Part shown: in pieces, positions 1-8,751 of the stretch | Layout of the letters: each line of letters starts with the position of its first letter | Numbering within the stretch: the first letter of the stretch is position 1 | Notes under the pieces: generated by a model | Told to the model about the DNA's origin: nothing | The model's database searches: none | Seen by the model: only the letters and a program-made list of their open reading frames with translations | Program-made: the position numbers and the translations under genes | Assembly (NCBI GenBank): GCA_025459125.1 | Contig: JALORE010000001.1 | Span: 1 to 64,000, forward strand | Reading direction: 5' to 3' | Length of the DNA: 64,000 nucleotides | DNA from: Planctomycetota bacterium | GTDB lineage: Bacteria > Planctomycetota > Phycisphaerae > Sedimentisphaerales > Anaerobacaceae

Positions 1-149
1 TCGGTGTAGTCGATCTCGAACTCGTACTCGGGTTGCATCTTCGGGTCAGATGCGATCTTCTCGTACTTGTCCTCGGACGCCTCGTCCTTCCCGTCGAGGT
101 CCTCTTTCAGCTCCTCCGGACTCTTCATTGCCTGGGTCATTCCGCCCAT
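1..149 (-). CDS. Partial protein after tail tube; possible tail assembly chaperone
   Basis: The gene is cut by the window edge. The visible N-terminus reads MGGMTQAMKSPEEL and is rich in Glu, Asp and Lys. The ATG at 149 has an AGGAG site about nine bases upstream within the leader AAGGAGAGCGGGAAC, which recurs before other genes here. A small acidic protein directly after the tail tube and before the expected tape measure is the usual place for a tail assembly chaperone. Role is inferred from position only. Confidence 0.6.
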   Translation of the reverse strand, partial: MGGMTQAMKSPEELKEDLDGKDEASEDKYEKIASDPKMQPEYEFEIDYT

Positions 150-197
150 TGTTCCCGCTCTCCTTTCTGCGCATCCCACCGGTTGCGGTAGAGGATG

Positions 198-644
198 CTA
201 GCTGTCAGACTCGTCGCGCATGCGAATTGCGACGAACGTCATGTCCTGGCCCACGATACCACGGGCGTTGATGGTGAAGTTGTGGCTCGCGAGCTTCACC
301 TGTTCGACCGTGAGCAGGATCTTTTTGGTCTTGTTGTCTTCGATGGTGGCCGCGAGGTCACCCGACAGCAGCACGTTCTTGAGATGTTCCTCGGGACTGG
401 TACCAAGCTTGGGGAACCAGCCGGCGCTCTTGACGCTCTCTCCGACGATCCGCACCATCGATGCGGTGAAACTTACGCGATAGCCGGTCGGTGCGTATTC
501 CTCGACCTGGAGGTTGTCCAGCACTTCAATGGGTTCGTAGGTGATCTCCTCGGACCCCGAGACGTTGGTCGCGTAGCCGACTTTCTTGCCGTTCAGCAGA
601 AAGCGGGCCCGTGCTCCGGTGAAAACTCGCCCTTTCTCGGCCAT
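198..644 (-). CDS. Tail tube protein (contractile tail)
   Basis: 148 aa. It lies directly downstream of the tail sheath, the standard sheath-tube order of contractile-tail phages. The size and the mixed beta pattern (ARFLLNGKKVGYATNVSGSEE near the N-terminus, GYRVSFTASMVRI in the middle, an acidic C-terminus) fit the XkdM/tail-tube fold that forms the inner tube hexamers. No catalytic motif is expected. The start ATG follows the sheath stop by nine bases and has an AGGAGAG site. Call rests on order, size and pattern. Confidence 0.75.
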   Translation of the reverse strand: MAEKGRVFTGARARFLLNGKKVGYATNVSGSEEITYEPIEVLDNLQVEEYAPTGYRVSFTASMVRIVGESVKSAGWFPKLGTSPEEHLKNVLLSGDLAATIEDNKTKKILLTVEQVKLASHNFTINARGIVGQDMTFVAIRMRDESDS

Positions 645-653
645 GGTTCTCTC

Positions 654-2978
654 CTATGCCGTCGCCGCGCTCTGGGGCACGGCAACAAGGTGGACGGTGG
701 ACTTGACGAAGTTGATCGGCAACACCGGTGCCATCTCGACCGCCACCTCCAGCACGTCGAGAATCAGCGAGATCTGGAGCGAGCGGTATGCCACCAACGC
801 TACCCCGACGAGCTGGCCGAGGATGTTGACGCCCAGGCCGTAGGCGGCCGTGACCGACCCGGCGAATCCGCTCTTGCCTACCATCGTCTCCATCTGCCCG
901 CGGAAGTTGTAGACCGCGTAGTTGACGGCTTCGTTCACCGATGCCTCGGTGTAGGCGATGTTCGAGCTCGACAGGTGGGTCGTGACGTTGCGGACCACCC
1001 GCCGCCCCACGCCATCGACGGTCTCGCCGAAACACAGACCAGCCTGGATCATCTCCTCGGCATCGTCGTTGGGGTTCCAGCTGCTGTGCTGCTTGAGCGA
1101 CAGCGTGTTCATGTACTTCCAGGTCAGCGACGTGCCAACGGGGCTACCCGCTTGCATGCCCGCGATGATGCACGCTCCAAAGGGGGGATCGAACAGCTCC
1201 TTTTCGCCAACTGTGTTGTACCGCTCCACCTGCTGGGCCCACACGCGGGCGTGACGGGTGTTGAGGTCCACGATCTGGGCTTTGATCTCGGCCTTGGTGG
1301 CCAAACTGGTCATGCCCGTGTTGAGCACCCCCACCACCATGTCACGTTCGGAACGACCGACTCCACCCATGTACTTGCAGTGTTCCTTCACCGCCGCATG
1401 CACAGCCGGATCAGCCGTGATTGCGACGATGGTGTTGACCCGAACCTTCTTGAGCAGGTCCAGCGCTCCCTGCCAGTCCGCGAACGTCGTGGTGGGCACC
1501 CCCTCCTGGCCCGGCGTGTCGTCCCCCTCGTGCCCGCCGGCGAGGTATACCGGGCCCGTGGTGTTGTCGGGCGCTCCCGATCCGCCGGTGGCCCGGGCTG
1601 CCGAGATGAGCGCCGACTCGTTGTTCAGCTTCTCCACGATCAACGCCAGGTTCGCGTAGAACGTGGCCTCGGCCGGGTCGAGCACGTTGGTCGCCGCGGC
1701 ATAGTCGAGGTCGGACCCCAAGAACGTCGTGCGCCCGGTAACGAGGGTGAGCGTGTAGCCGGGCGTGCCATTGAAGCGGTCAGCCAGCTTCTGCAGCGTC
1801 GGCAGACCAGCGAACGGGGCGCTGACGGACTTGGCCGAGACCGTCACGGTCCCGGCCGCAGCCACCTCGCCCATGGCCAGGTAGTCCAGCGCCGACCAGG
1901 TGCCGGTGGTGGACACCGGGGTCGTTCCCGTGAGGGTCACCTTCTCCATCTGGGCCGCCCCGCCGTTGTTCTTTCCGATCACCAGCAGGCTCTCGGTACC
2001 AGAGGCCGAACGGACCGCCGACAGGACCACCTTCGCCACCGCGACATCCGACAGCACGCGCAGCCCTTTCGTGAGGGCCACCGATGTCAGGGTCGTGATC
2101 GTGGAACCTCCGGACAGGTTTCGGATGGTGATGGTCCCATCCGGAGCGCTGCCAATCTTGGCCCCGTGGACCTTGTTCCAGGTCTTGGTGCTCTGCACCA
2201 CGCTCGTGCCGTCGACCACCACGTCCTCGGACTGGGCAGCGTTGGTCGCGCTCAGGCCGTAGACCGTGACCGTCTGGTCGTCATCGGCGTCGCTGGACAC
2301 CAACTCGAACTTCGCACCCGGCGTCACCTGGTTGCTGATGTCGCTGTCCAGGCCGGCCCGGGCGACCGTGAACGAGCTGTAGAGCTCGGATGCGGTGACC
2401 GTCGCCGTCAGCGTCGAGTACCCGTCGGCCGGGGTGGTCGCCGCGAACGTGATCTTGAACATCTCGTCCCCGCCCACGTCGTCAAACACCTCCTCCACGT
2501 CCTCGAAGATCACGGTCAAGAGCTTGCCCTTGTTCGTCCCGTTTCCGATCTGCTGGTTGATCTGGGTCGTGAAGTAGCCGTAGTCGCGGCTCTCGGTTTC
2601 CAAGGCCGTCCCCCCGCTGTTGGAGAACGACGCCACCGAGGGCGCAGCGGGGTTGGTCTTGACGAACACCACCTCCTGGGCTCCCGCGGGGATGTCCTCG
2701 TCATCCGACGGCCCGAACAGCAACGGGGCCGCTTCCTTGAGGTCACCCTCGCGGAAGAACCTGGGCGGCTGCGCCGGAGACGAAGCCACTTGCAGGTTAG
2801 TCCTGACATCGCTGTCTCCGACTTCCGTCCAGGGCTTTCCCCCTACGGCTGTCCCCAGGCAGGCGACAATGCCCGAGGCGGTCAGCCCGACGGTCTCAAG
2901 TCCGGAGGCATCCACCTCGGTGTAGCTTCCGGGCACAGAGATCAGTCGGCCGTTGAAAAAGATCGTGGTAGCGGCCAT
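654..2978 (-). CDS. Tail sheath protein
   Basis: 774 aa. The N-terminus (ATTIFFNGRLISVPGSYTEV) and the conserved C-terminal part (TPFSTVRRVVRN-like region with GVGRRVVRNVTTHL, then a final hydrophobic strand) are typical of sheath subunits, which polymerise around the tube and contract on infection. It is longer than many sheaths; a Ser/Thr/Val-rich beta insertion of roughly residues 150-400 accounts for the extra length and probably decorates the tail surface. SD AGGAGG precedes the ATG, just after the small 55-aa gene. The tube gene follows. Confidence 0.88.
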   Translation of the reverse strand: MAATTIFFNGRLISVPGSYTEVDASGLETVGLTASGIVACLGTAVGGKPWTEVGDSDVRTNLQVASSPAQPPRFFREGDLKEAAPLLFGPSDDEDIPAGAQEVVFVKTNPAAPSVASFSNSGGTALETESRDYGYFTTQINQQIGNGTNKGKLLTVIFEDVEEVFDDVGGDEMFKITFAATTPADGYSTLTATVTASELYSSFTVARAGLDSDISNQVTPGAKFELVSSDADDDQTVTVYGLSATNAAQSEDVVVDGTSVVQSTKTWNKVHGAKIGSAPDGTITIRNLSGGSTITTLTSVALTKGLRVLSDVAVAKVVLSAVRSASGTESLLVIGKNNGGAAQMEKVTLTGTTPVSTTGTWSALDYLAMGEVAAAGTVTVSAKSVSAPFAGLPTLQKLADRFNGTPGYTLTLVTGRTTFLGSDLDYAAATNVLDPAEATFYANLALIVEKLNNESALISAARATGGSGAPDNTTGPVYLAGGHEGDDTPGQEGVPTTTFADWQGALDLLKKVRVNTIVAITADPAVHAAVKEHCKYMGGVGRSERDMVVGVLNTGMTSLATKAEIKAQIVDLNTRHARVWAQQVERYNTVGEKELFDPPFGACIIAGMQAGSPVGTSLTWKYMNTLSLKQHSSWNPNDDAEEMIQAGLCFGETVDGVGRRVVRNVTTHLSSSNIAYTEASVNEAVNYAVYNFRGQMETMVGKSGFAGSVTAAYGLGVNILGQLVGVALVAYRSLQISLILDVLEVAVEMAPVLPINFVKSTVHLVAVPQSAATA

Positions 2979-2990
2979 GTGATGCCTCCT

Positions 2991-3158
2991 CTAGTTGGTT
3001 ACCGGGGTGGACCAGAACCTGTCCCATAGGACGGTCCACTCCTGAATCGAAGCCCTATGGTTCTTCCCGCACTGCGCGGCAGCCCAATGAAGGAACCCCC
3101 CGCATCGTTCCCAGCGTTCTCCTCGCGCAATCGTGAATTGCCTGGCTGTCAACTTCAT
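2991..3158 (-). CDS. Small Trp-rich protein of unknown function (55 aa)
   Basis: This gene is below the ORF-track cutoff. Translation gives MKLTARQFTIARGERW and ends WSTPVTN, with four Trp and two Cys in 55 residues. Its ATG overlaps the stop of the upstream 237-aa gene as ATGA, and its stop is followed at once by the AGGAGG ribosome site of the sheath gene, so it fits exactly into the operon. No family recognised; a tail or neck accessory role is guessed from position. Confidence 0.65.
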   Translation of the reverse strand: MKLTARQFTIARGERWERCGGFLHWAAAQCGKNHRASIQEWTVLWDRFWSTPVTN

Positions 3159-3868
3159 GTGGGTTCCTCCGTGTAGACGGTGACGCCTCGGACCACCGAC
3201 TCGGCTTCTGTCCGTTCGGCCTCGGTCATGCCCGGGGCCACGACCGGTTCGTCATCGGCGACAACCATGCCCCTGATCGTGGTCCCACGCTGCGGTATCG
3301 GGTCATGGTACTCCTCATCGGCCCGAAGGGTTATCGAGAACCGCCGGGTGAACATTTCCGACGGCATGTAGCGTGGGTCGGGCGCCAGCTCGGCGCCGCT
3401 GTAGGTGATCTCGTCCAGGCCCTCTGCCTGAAACACGGATCGGCCGCTGACCAGGATGTGCTTGGCGAGCTGGTAGAGATACAAGCATTCGTCCGGGTGG
3501 TCCGCATAGACATAGGCGTCGTACCGTTGTTCCCACCGACGGACGTGCGGATCTTCGACGTTGCCATGGTCGTCAAGGTAGGGCATGCCGTCTTCGTCCA
3601 GCATCTCCCCGTCCTCGCCGATGTAGTCCTGGGCAGTCGACTCCTGTCCCAGCACCAGGGCAATCACCGGGAACGGAGTTCCCCCACGGGCGTAACCGTG
3701 GACCACCGAAACCGGGCGCTCCTCCCAGCGCTCGCGCCCGATCTTGGCTTCCTCTTCCGGCAGGCCACACCCGATCAGGAACTTCTCGTAGAGCACGGGT
3801 TCGAGCTTGAGCTCCTCGACCTGGCTGTGCAGCCGCTCCCAGATGATCCTTTCGACAAACGCGCTCAT
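3155..3868 (-). CDS. Neck/tail-terminator-region protein, unknown family
   Basis: 237 aa, soluble, strongly acidic, with a central stretch DYIGEDGEMLDEDGMPYLDD and a later beta-rich part. It lies between the gp10-like tail completion protein and the sheath, where tail terminator genes usually sit; that role is an inference. It overlaps both neighbours by four bases, and ATG 3868 is coupled to the stop at 3865. No signal peptide or membrane segment is visible. Confidence 0.65.
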   Translation of the reverse strand: MSAFVERIIWERLHSQVEELKLEPVLYEKFLIGCGLPEEEAKIGRERWEERPVSVVHGYARGGTPFPVIALVLGQESTAQDYIGEDGEMLDEDGMPYLDDHGNVEDPHVRRWEQRYDAYVYADHPDECLYLYQLAKHILVSGRSVFQAEGLDEITYSGAELAPDPRYMPSEMFTRRFSITLRADEEYHDPIPQRGTTIRGMVVADDEPVVAPGMTEAERTEAESVVRGVTVYTEEPT

Positions 3869-4683
3869 TTCCCACTCATGGCAGCCTGGATGGCCTGGTT
3901 GATCACAGCCGGAACAATGACCCCAACATGGTCGGCGACCTGCTCGACAAATCGGTGGGGTTCGATGCCTGGATGGATCCAGCCCGTGGTGTTCTCGGTG
4001 CTAATCCGGCGAAACGTGCCGTAAGTGCTTTGCACAGTTGTCTTGCCCGTGGTCGGATTGACGTAGGGCTTTCGCTCGTGCCGCATGCCCGTGTAGATAC
4101 CCGTCGCGTGGTGCGGCCGTAGCAGAGGACCGCCCTCGCTCGCCGGCACCGTCGTGCGTCCTTTCCCGTGCGGTCCGCGGGAGGATAACCGCTTGGCCGC
4201 GGCATAGACGGCCTTGCCCAGGGCCTTCGCGGCATCGGCCGTGAGCGGCCCTCCGGCCCGCGACAACGCCCCCGCCGGAGCGTAGGGGGAGCCCATTGGC
4301 TGACCGGCCAGACCGGTCGACCCGGGTGTGCCATGACGGAACGGCACGTTGGCGTACCAGCCCCCGGATCTCGACGCACGCCGGGTGGTAGCGTTCGGCC
4401 CAAGTAGCGTCTCCCTCAGATCGAACGAGTCCATCCCGTTCTCGACCGCGTTCGCGAGCCAACCAACCAGCGCGATCGAGCGCAGACCGGGCTCGCTCTC
4501 CACCTCCTGGATCCCCTCGATGTAGCTTTGCCTGGTCGTATGCAACTCCGTCTGGGCCAGCCTTTGCCACTTGGCCCGGGCGGACGCGGCCACGTCGTCG
4601 AGAACGGCCTCGACCAGATCGAGGCTCTCAAGCATCTGCATCAGGGATTCGGGCAGAGCCTCGCTGATGTCCACGTCGATCAC
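3865..4683 (-). CDS. HK97 gp10-like / virion morphogenesis tail completion protein
   Basis: 272 aa. The ORF track gives a 509-aa frame, but the open part upstream is only the shadow of the preceding gene. The GTG at 4683 overlaps that gene's stop as GTGA, so I start here. N-terminal helices (SLMQMLESLDLVEAVLDDVA) precede a GWLANAVENGMDSFDLRETLL segment and a C-terminal GWIHPGIEPHRF motif, which is characteristic of HK97 gp10-like head-tail joining proteins (the HPG..P..F signature). The middle is basic and Gly-rich. Confidence 0.7.
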   Translation of the reverse strand: MIDVDISEALPESLMQMLESLDLVEAVLDDVAASARAKWQRLAQTELHTTRQSYIEGIQEVESEPGLRSIALVGWLANAVENGMDSFDLRETLLGPNATTRRASRSGGWYANVPFRHGTPGSTGLAGQPMGSPYAPAGALSRAGGPLTADAAKALGKAVYAAAKRLSSRGPHGKGRTTVPASEGGPLLRPHHATGIYTGMRHERKPYVNPTTGKTTVQSTYGTFRRISTENTTGWIHPGIEPHRFVEQVADHVGVIVPAVINQAIQAAMSGK

Positions 4684-5519
4684 TCGCCACCTCCCCCCAG
4701 CAGGAAATCCAGCTTGACCATCGCGTTCACCGGCAACATCCGATGCTGTTCTTGCTTGGTTTTCGCTTTCTTGGCGACATTTGTATCCCGGACCGCGTGA
4801 ACGTGGTCCATTACCCGGTAGACTGGATGGATCTCGTAGTTGCAGGTCAGTATCGTCCCCGCCGCGGGCGGTGTGATCGACCATTTGATCGACCCGTCCG
4901 CCAAGTCCAGCTGCCAGTCGCTGCCCTCGGCATAGACCCGTGACTCGCTGCGTAGCAGATTGACCGATACCACCGGGTACCAGAGCGCCTTCTGCCCGGC
5001 CGCGGCGGTTTTGACCGAGATCCGCGCACTGCCGTCGGCCTGAAGCAGCTGCCCGAACATCATCAGCGACTCGGACATCACCAGGCGGTCGCGGTAGCCC
5101 AGGCGGTTGCGGCTGTGGACCGTCGCCCGGAAGGTGCCGAAGATGAACCCCCCGAACCGCTCGTAGACCTGGGGGTCCTGGGTCGCCTGGGTCATCACCG
5201 CCGAGATCAGAACCGCATCGCCAGCGGCGTTGATTTCGATGGGGTTTCCATCGGCGTCCTCGGCGCAATTCTGTAGGCCCACCTCGGGCAGGTAGAAGTG
5301 CCATCCGCTGCCCTTGCACAGGGGGCAGGTGAGCTTGGGCTGTTCGGTCTGATCGTTCTGGCGACAGGGGCAGACGGCCGCCCTGGACCACCACACGAGG
5401 TAGCCCTTGCTGTCCAGGAACGCATCGATCAACTCCGGGCGCATGTCCGCCCGAGGCCGGCCCTTGTTTCCTGTCGGAAGGCCCGTGAGGATGCGCGGCT
5501 TGAGATCCAGATCGCTCAT
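4680..5519 (-). CDS. Head-tail joining region protein with a Cys4 zinc knuckle
   Basis: 279 aa. The ATG at 5519 lies one base after the stop of the connector gene; the longer track ORF would run through that gene and is rejected. Near residues 50-70 it carries CPCRQN...CPLCKGSGW, a four-Cys metal-binding knuckle, followed by beta-rich sequence with PLEVGL-like and WSITPPAAGTIL strands. Similar zinc-knuckle proteins occur between head connector and tail completion genes in myoviruses. Function unknown; a neck structural role is inferred from context. Confidence 0.65.
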   Translation of the reverse strand: MSDLDLKPRILTGLPTGNKGRPRADMRPELIDAFLDSKGYLVWWSRAAVCPCRQNDQTEQPKLTCPLCKGSGWHFYLPEVGLQNCAEDADGNPIEINAAGDAVLISAVMTQATQDPQVYERFGGFIFGTFRATVHSRNRLGYRDRLVMSESLMMFGQLLQADGSARISVKTAAAGQKALWYPVVSVNLLRSESRVYAEGSDWQLDLADGSIKWSITPPAAGTILTCNYEIHPVYRVMDHVHAVRDTNVAKKAKTKQEQHRMLPVNAMVKLDFLLGGGGE

Positions 5520-5520
5520 C

Positions 5521-6543
5521 TCATACCGCCGCCAGCCGGACGCCCTTGTAGAAGTTTCTGAGCATCGGAAGCCAGGCTTTGATCTCCTTTTCGTACTGAA
5601 TGATCCGCGCGCCGTATCCGGCATTGGTCGCGGAGCTCGTGGTGCTGATGGACTGGCTCACGCCATCTAGCGACACGCTCTGGCTGGCGATGCCAGCGCC
5701 TGCGATGAGGTCACCCGCGACGTTCAGGGGTCCGCACGCAGCCTTCTTCCCGATGAGCTCCCGGAGGTCGAACGGGAGCTTGCCAGCCTCGAACCCCGCA
5801 GTGTACTGCACACGGATGGCGTTAGGGATGTAGTCCCGGCCCTGGGCCAGCAGGGGCAGGAACGTCCCGCCGGCCGTAAACAACACCTGGCTGATTCCGG
5901 TCGAGGTCGGGACGATGTTGATGTGCCCACAGTCCTTGATCAGGCTGATCCACTCGGCAGGGAATACCATCACCTCGGTATTCGCCGGCCACATAAGGGC
6001 TACCTGTTCGACCGAGATGACCGGGCTCTGCCGGAGTTTGATGAACATCCACTCGGAGAAATCCCTTCGGTAATAGTCGTACCGCTCATCCATCGTTGTC
6101 GGGCGCAACCGGATGTCCAGCTCGTGCTCCAACCAGTCGATGGCGAACTTGATCGACCACTCGAACATCACGTCCGGGAATGGCTCCCCGAGATCATTGG
6201 TCAGGTCCACGCCGAACAGGTAGATGTCCTTGAGATCCTGGACGCTCATGACCAGGCTGTTGAGCTCCATGTCCTCGCCCTGCCGGGGGTCGGACTGCCC
6301 GCTCTCTAGCGCGGTGTCGGTGTGGTAGTAGCTGGTCTTGTACCAGCTGGTCGTTTGGCCCGCGGCATCGTCGAACAGGTAGAGCGTGATCCCCTGTTGC
6401 AAGCGGATGCGACTGTCCTCGTCGGTGATCTCCGAGTAGGTGCCGCTGATGCCGTCGTCCGCGCGGTAGACCTTGATCCGATTGAACAGCGTGAGCACGT
6501 TCTCCAACTCGGCGACGCTGATCTTGAGCTTGATCGCGGCCAT
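5521..6543 (-). CDS. Head-tail connector / adaptor-like structural protein
   Basis: 340 aa. An N-terminal helix-strand part (LENVLTLFNRIKVYRADDG) reads like a virion adaptor. The C-terminal half (QYTAGFEAGKLPFDLRELIGKKAACG and YEKEIKAWLPMLRNFYKG) resembles gp6-type head-tail connectors, which carry a long terminal helix that docks under the portal. It is followed by the zinc-knuckle and gp10-like genes, the usual connector-completion order. ATG follows the upstream stop by one base. Confidence 0.65.
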   Translation of the reverse strand: MAAIKLKISVAELENVLTLFNRIKVYRADDGISGTYSEITDEDSRIRLQQGITLYLFDDAAGQTTSWYKTSYYHTDTALESGQSDPRQGEDMELNSLVMSVQDLKDIYLFGVDLTNDLGEPFPDVMFEWSIKFAIDWLEHELDIRLRPTTMDERYDYYRRDFSEWMFIKLRQSPVISVEQVALMWPANTEVMVFPAEWISLIKDCGHINIVPTSTGISQVLFTAGGTFLPLLAQGRDYIPNAIRVQYTAGFEAGKLPFDLRELIGKKAACGPLNVAGDLIAGAGIASQSVSLDGVSQSISTTSSATNAGYGARIIQYEKEIKAWLPMLRNFYKGVRLAAV

Positions 6544-6999
6544 CTATTCGTCCTCCTGCTTCTTGGTGTCGACGATCAAGGGCCGCAGATCCTCGGTCTG
6601 CTTGGCGGCCGGTTTGGGCGCCTGTTGCGTGTCCGTGACGCTGGGACGCAAGTCCTTGCCCTTAGCCAGGCTGGGACGCGGTCCCTTGCGCGCGCTCACC
6701 CGCGGCCGGGGCCCGGCAGAGGTTTCGGTCAGCTCGGGCTTGAGCACGCGCGAACGAGCGCTGGGCCTGCGCGGCTTCTCCGCGCCGTCCGTGACCGCCG
6801 GTCGCAACACCTTGGCTCGGACGCCAGACCGCCGCGGAGACTCGCTGCCATCCACCAGCTGCGGTCGTAACTCGACCGTCTCACGTATCACCGGCTCCAG
6901 CGGCTTGTCCGGCCAGACCGCGGGCATACCACCACCCCATCCCCAGGTCGTGATCGCCCCGGCCCCGTGTCCCAAAGTGACGATAGCTCCCAGGGTCAT
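6544..6999 (-). CDS. Low-complexity basic protein with LRP...TD repeats
   Basis: 151 aa. After a Gly-rich N-terminus (GHGAGAITTWGWGGGMP), the rest is Pro/Arg/Lys-rich and built from imperfect repeats of the form LRPxxTD or VLRPAVTD, separated by PRR/RPSA-type linkers, ending with DLRPLIVDTKKQEDE. It looks disordered. It sits in the connector/fibre region and overlaps the upstream gene by four bases. No family recognised; it may be a flexible structural linker. Confidence 0.6.
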   Translation of the reverse strand: MTLGAIVTLGHGAGAITTWGWGGGMPAVWPDKPLEPVIRETVELRPQLVDGSESPRRSGVRAKVLRPAVTDGAEKPRRPSARSRVLKPELTETSAGPRPRVSARKGPRPSLAKGKDLRPSVTDTQQAPKPAAKQTEDLRPLIVDTKKQEDE

Positions 7000-7607
7000 G
7001 CGGGCCTCCTGCGAGCGGGCGTGAAGCCAGCGATCCGGATGCCCTGGCCGTCCTTGTCTTGCACGTCCCAGGTGAGCAGCGGCGTAACGCTGTCGTCGTC
7101 GTAGAGCACCCAGTTGGAGGCTGCGCCCTCAGTGAGCTCTAGACGGTTCTGCATGATCTTTCTGGCGAGCGTGGCCTGGTCGGAGATGCTGGGGATCAAG
7201 TCCAGGCTGGCAGCCCTGGCCGCTGTCAGACGCGCTTCCAGCGTCGCGACCACGGCCGCGAGCGACCCAGGAACCCCCGAGTGGTCGGCAACTACCTCCC
7301 GAAGCACCGCATCCGCGATGGGGCCAGTCAGCCCGTTGATGGACCGCCAACTTTCCATGCCAATCCCATAGGCCGGGTCCTCGACAGTCCGCGCGGCATC
7401 CAAGAACACCCTGTACGTCACGGAGTAGATGTCAGACGCCGCCGGGATCCAGCTGCCCTCGTACAGGCCGTCGATCACATGCGCCAGGTCGACTTCCGAT
7501 TCGAGAGACCCCAGACGATAGGCCGATGCCCTTGGATAGCGGTTGGACAGCCCATCCTCCAGCTGCAAACTGAGCCTGGCGATCTCGCCCGCGGCGTACA
7601 GATTCAT
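6996..7607 (-). CDS. Structural-region protein, unknown (203 aa)
   Basis: The ATG at 7607 overlaps the upstream stop as TGATG; the 523-aa track ORF extends into the shadow of the signal-peptide gene and is rejected. The protein starts MNLYAAGEIARLSLQLEDGL, is mainly helical (LAAVVATLEARLTAARAASLDL), and ends with a beta segment (WDVQDKDGQGIRIAGFTPARRR). Sited among fibre and connector genes. No family recognised. Confidence 0.6.
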   Translation of the reverse strand: MNLYAAGEIARLSLQLEDGLSNRYPRASAYRLGSLESEVDLAHVIDGLYEGSWIPAASDIYSVTYRVFLDAARTVEDPAYGIGMESWRSINGLTGPIADAVLREVVADHSGVPGSLAAVVATLEARLTAARAASLDLIPSISDQATLARKIMQNRLELTEGAASNWVLYDDDSVTPLLTWDVQDKDGQGIRIAGFTPARRRPA

Positions 7608-8740
7608 CAGTACGGCACTCCCACGAACCGCAGCGGCATGGCGCTCCCCCCCGTGGGCATCCACTGGACCCACACCGTGAAGCTGCTTCCCGGGTCGTAC
7701 TTGCCAGAAACCGCGCCCTTGGTGTTGTCCCCGGTCGATGCCGATCCGTCCGGGATCAGGATCTTGCCGCCGGAGGTAATGCCAGCCACAGCCCACTGGG
7801 CACCTCCCCACTGGCCGCCTCGGGGGTTGAGCAGGAACCCCAGCTTCTTGCTGTCGCTGGCCTTGGTGTTCAAGTGCATCTTGTAGAGCACCCCGTAGTT
7901 GCCGGTCAGCGTCTGCGACGAGCTGTCGGTGGCGTCCACACCGACGGCGTTGGTGTCGTTTGTCGAGCCGGCTGCCACTGGCAACTGTTGCACCCCGTCG
8001 GCTGTGTCGATCTGGATTCCGCTGGCCGTGTCGTAGACCTTGTCGGCATACGGGAACGTCCCCCGCTGGTGTGAGTCTCTGGAGAGCACTGACAGGCCCG
8101 GGCAGACGGAGACCGGATCGTCGTTGCGGTCCAGCGCGCAGACCGTGATCTGGTGGGTCTGGGTGAAACTGTAGTCGTAGATTCCGTGCATCAGATACGC
8201 GGGCGAGGCCAGTGTCTCGATAGCGGTCGTCAACCTCACGGTCTGCCCGGCCGTGACCGTGACCGGAGTCTCCGCGGTCGACTGCAGCCAACGCTGGAAC
8301 GCCAGCTTGCCCGCGTAAAGGTAACTCGTACTCGGCCCGGCGGTCCCTGTCTTCTGCACAGTCAAGGTACCCGACGATCCACTGGTGTTCTTCAGCAGCA
8401 CCGCGAACTTCATCTTGGTCGACCCGCTGTAGCCGTTGACGTGGTAGACGAAGACGCGGTTGTAGGTTGTCCCGCTTGTGTAGGACAGCCCGGTGTCCTC
8501 GTAGAGCTTGCCCCGCTGGGTCGGCGTCTCGGGCGAATCGGCGAAAATCAACTTCCCGCCGGTCCATGTTTCTCCCATGCTGATCTCAGGGCAGTTGAGC
8601 GGGTTGACCCCACTGAGCGAGATCACCGCGGCCTGCGAGGCAGCGTTCAGGTCGGTTGCCAACTGTGATGGTGTCGGACACGTCTGCGCATGCGAGAGAG
8701 ACGATGCAAGCAGGACCAGCGACAGCAGAAAGACTCTCAT
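7607..8740 (-). CDS. Signal-peptide-bearing beta-rich protein within the virion gene block
   Basis: 377 aa. It opens with a textbook Sec signal peptide: MR, hydrophobic core VFLLSLVLLASSLS, then the cleavage-type motif HAQ|T near residue 19. The mature part is Ser/Thr/Gly-rich and beta-predicted, with three or four Cys (CPTP, LNCPEI, VCALD, VCPGL) that could form disulfides outside the cytoplasm. A secreted protein inside a structural cassette is unusual. It may be a moron acting on the host envelope or an adsorption factor. SD AGGAG precedes the ATG. Confidence 0.7.
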   Translation of the reverse strand: MRVFLLSLVLLASSLSHAQTCPTPSQLATDLNAASQAAVISLSGVNPLNCPEISMGETWTGGKLIFADSPETPTQRGKLYEDTGLSYTSGTTYNRVFVYHVNGYSGSTKMKFAVLLKNTSGSSGTLTVQKTGTAGPSTSYLYAGKLAFQRWLQSTAETPVTVTAGQTVRLTTAIETLASPAYLMHGIYDYSFTQTHQITVCALDRNDDPVSVCPGLSVLSRDSHQRGTFPYADKVYDTASGIQIDTADGVQQLPVAAGSTNDTNAVGVDATDSSSQTLTGNYGVLYKMHLNTKASDSKKLGFLLNPRGGQWGGAQWAVAGITSGGKILIPDGSASTGDNTKGAVSGKYDPGSSFTVWVQWMPTGGSAMPLRFVGVPY

Positions 8741-8751
8741 GATCGGTTCTC

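Noticed and set aside
195-3029. 944-aa plus-strand ORF
   Set aside because: It mirrors the sheath and tube genes on the other strand; composition is Arg/His/Val-rich shadow sequence with no domain.
3865-5394. 509-aa extended version of the gp10-like gene
   Set aside because: The upstream 237 residues are the out-of-frame shadow of the zinc-knuckle gene; GTG 4683 has a coupled GTGA overlap.
6996-8567. 523-aa extended ORF
   Set aside because: Its N-terminal part overlaps the signal-peptide gene in the wrong frame; the real gene starts at 7607.
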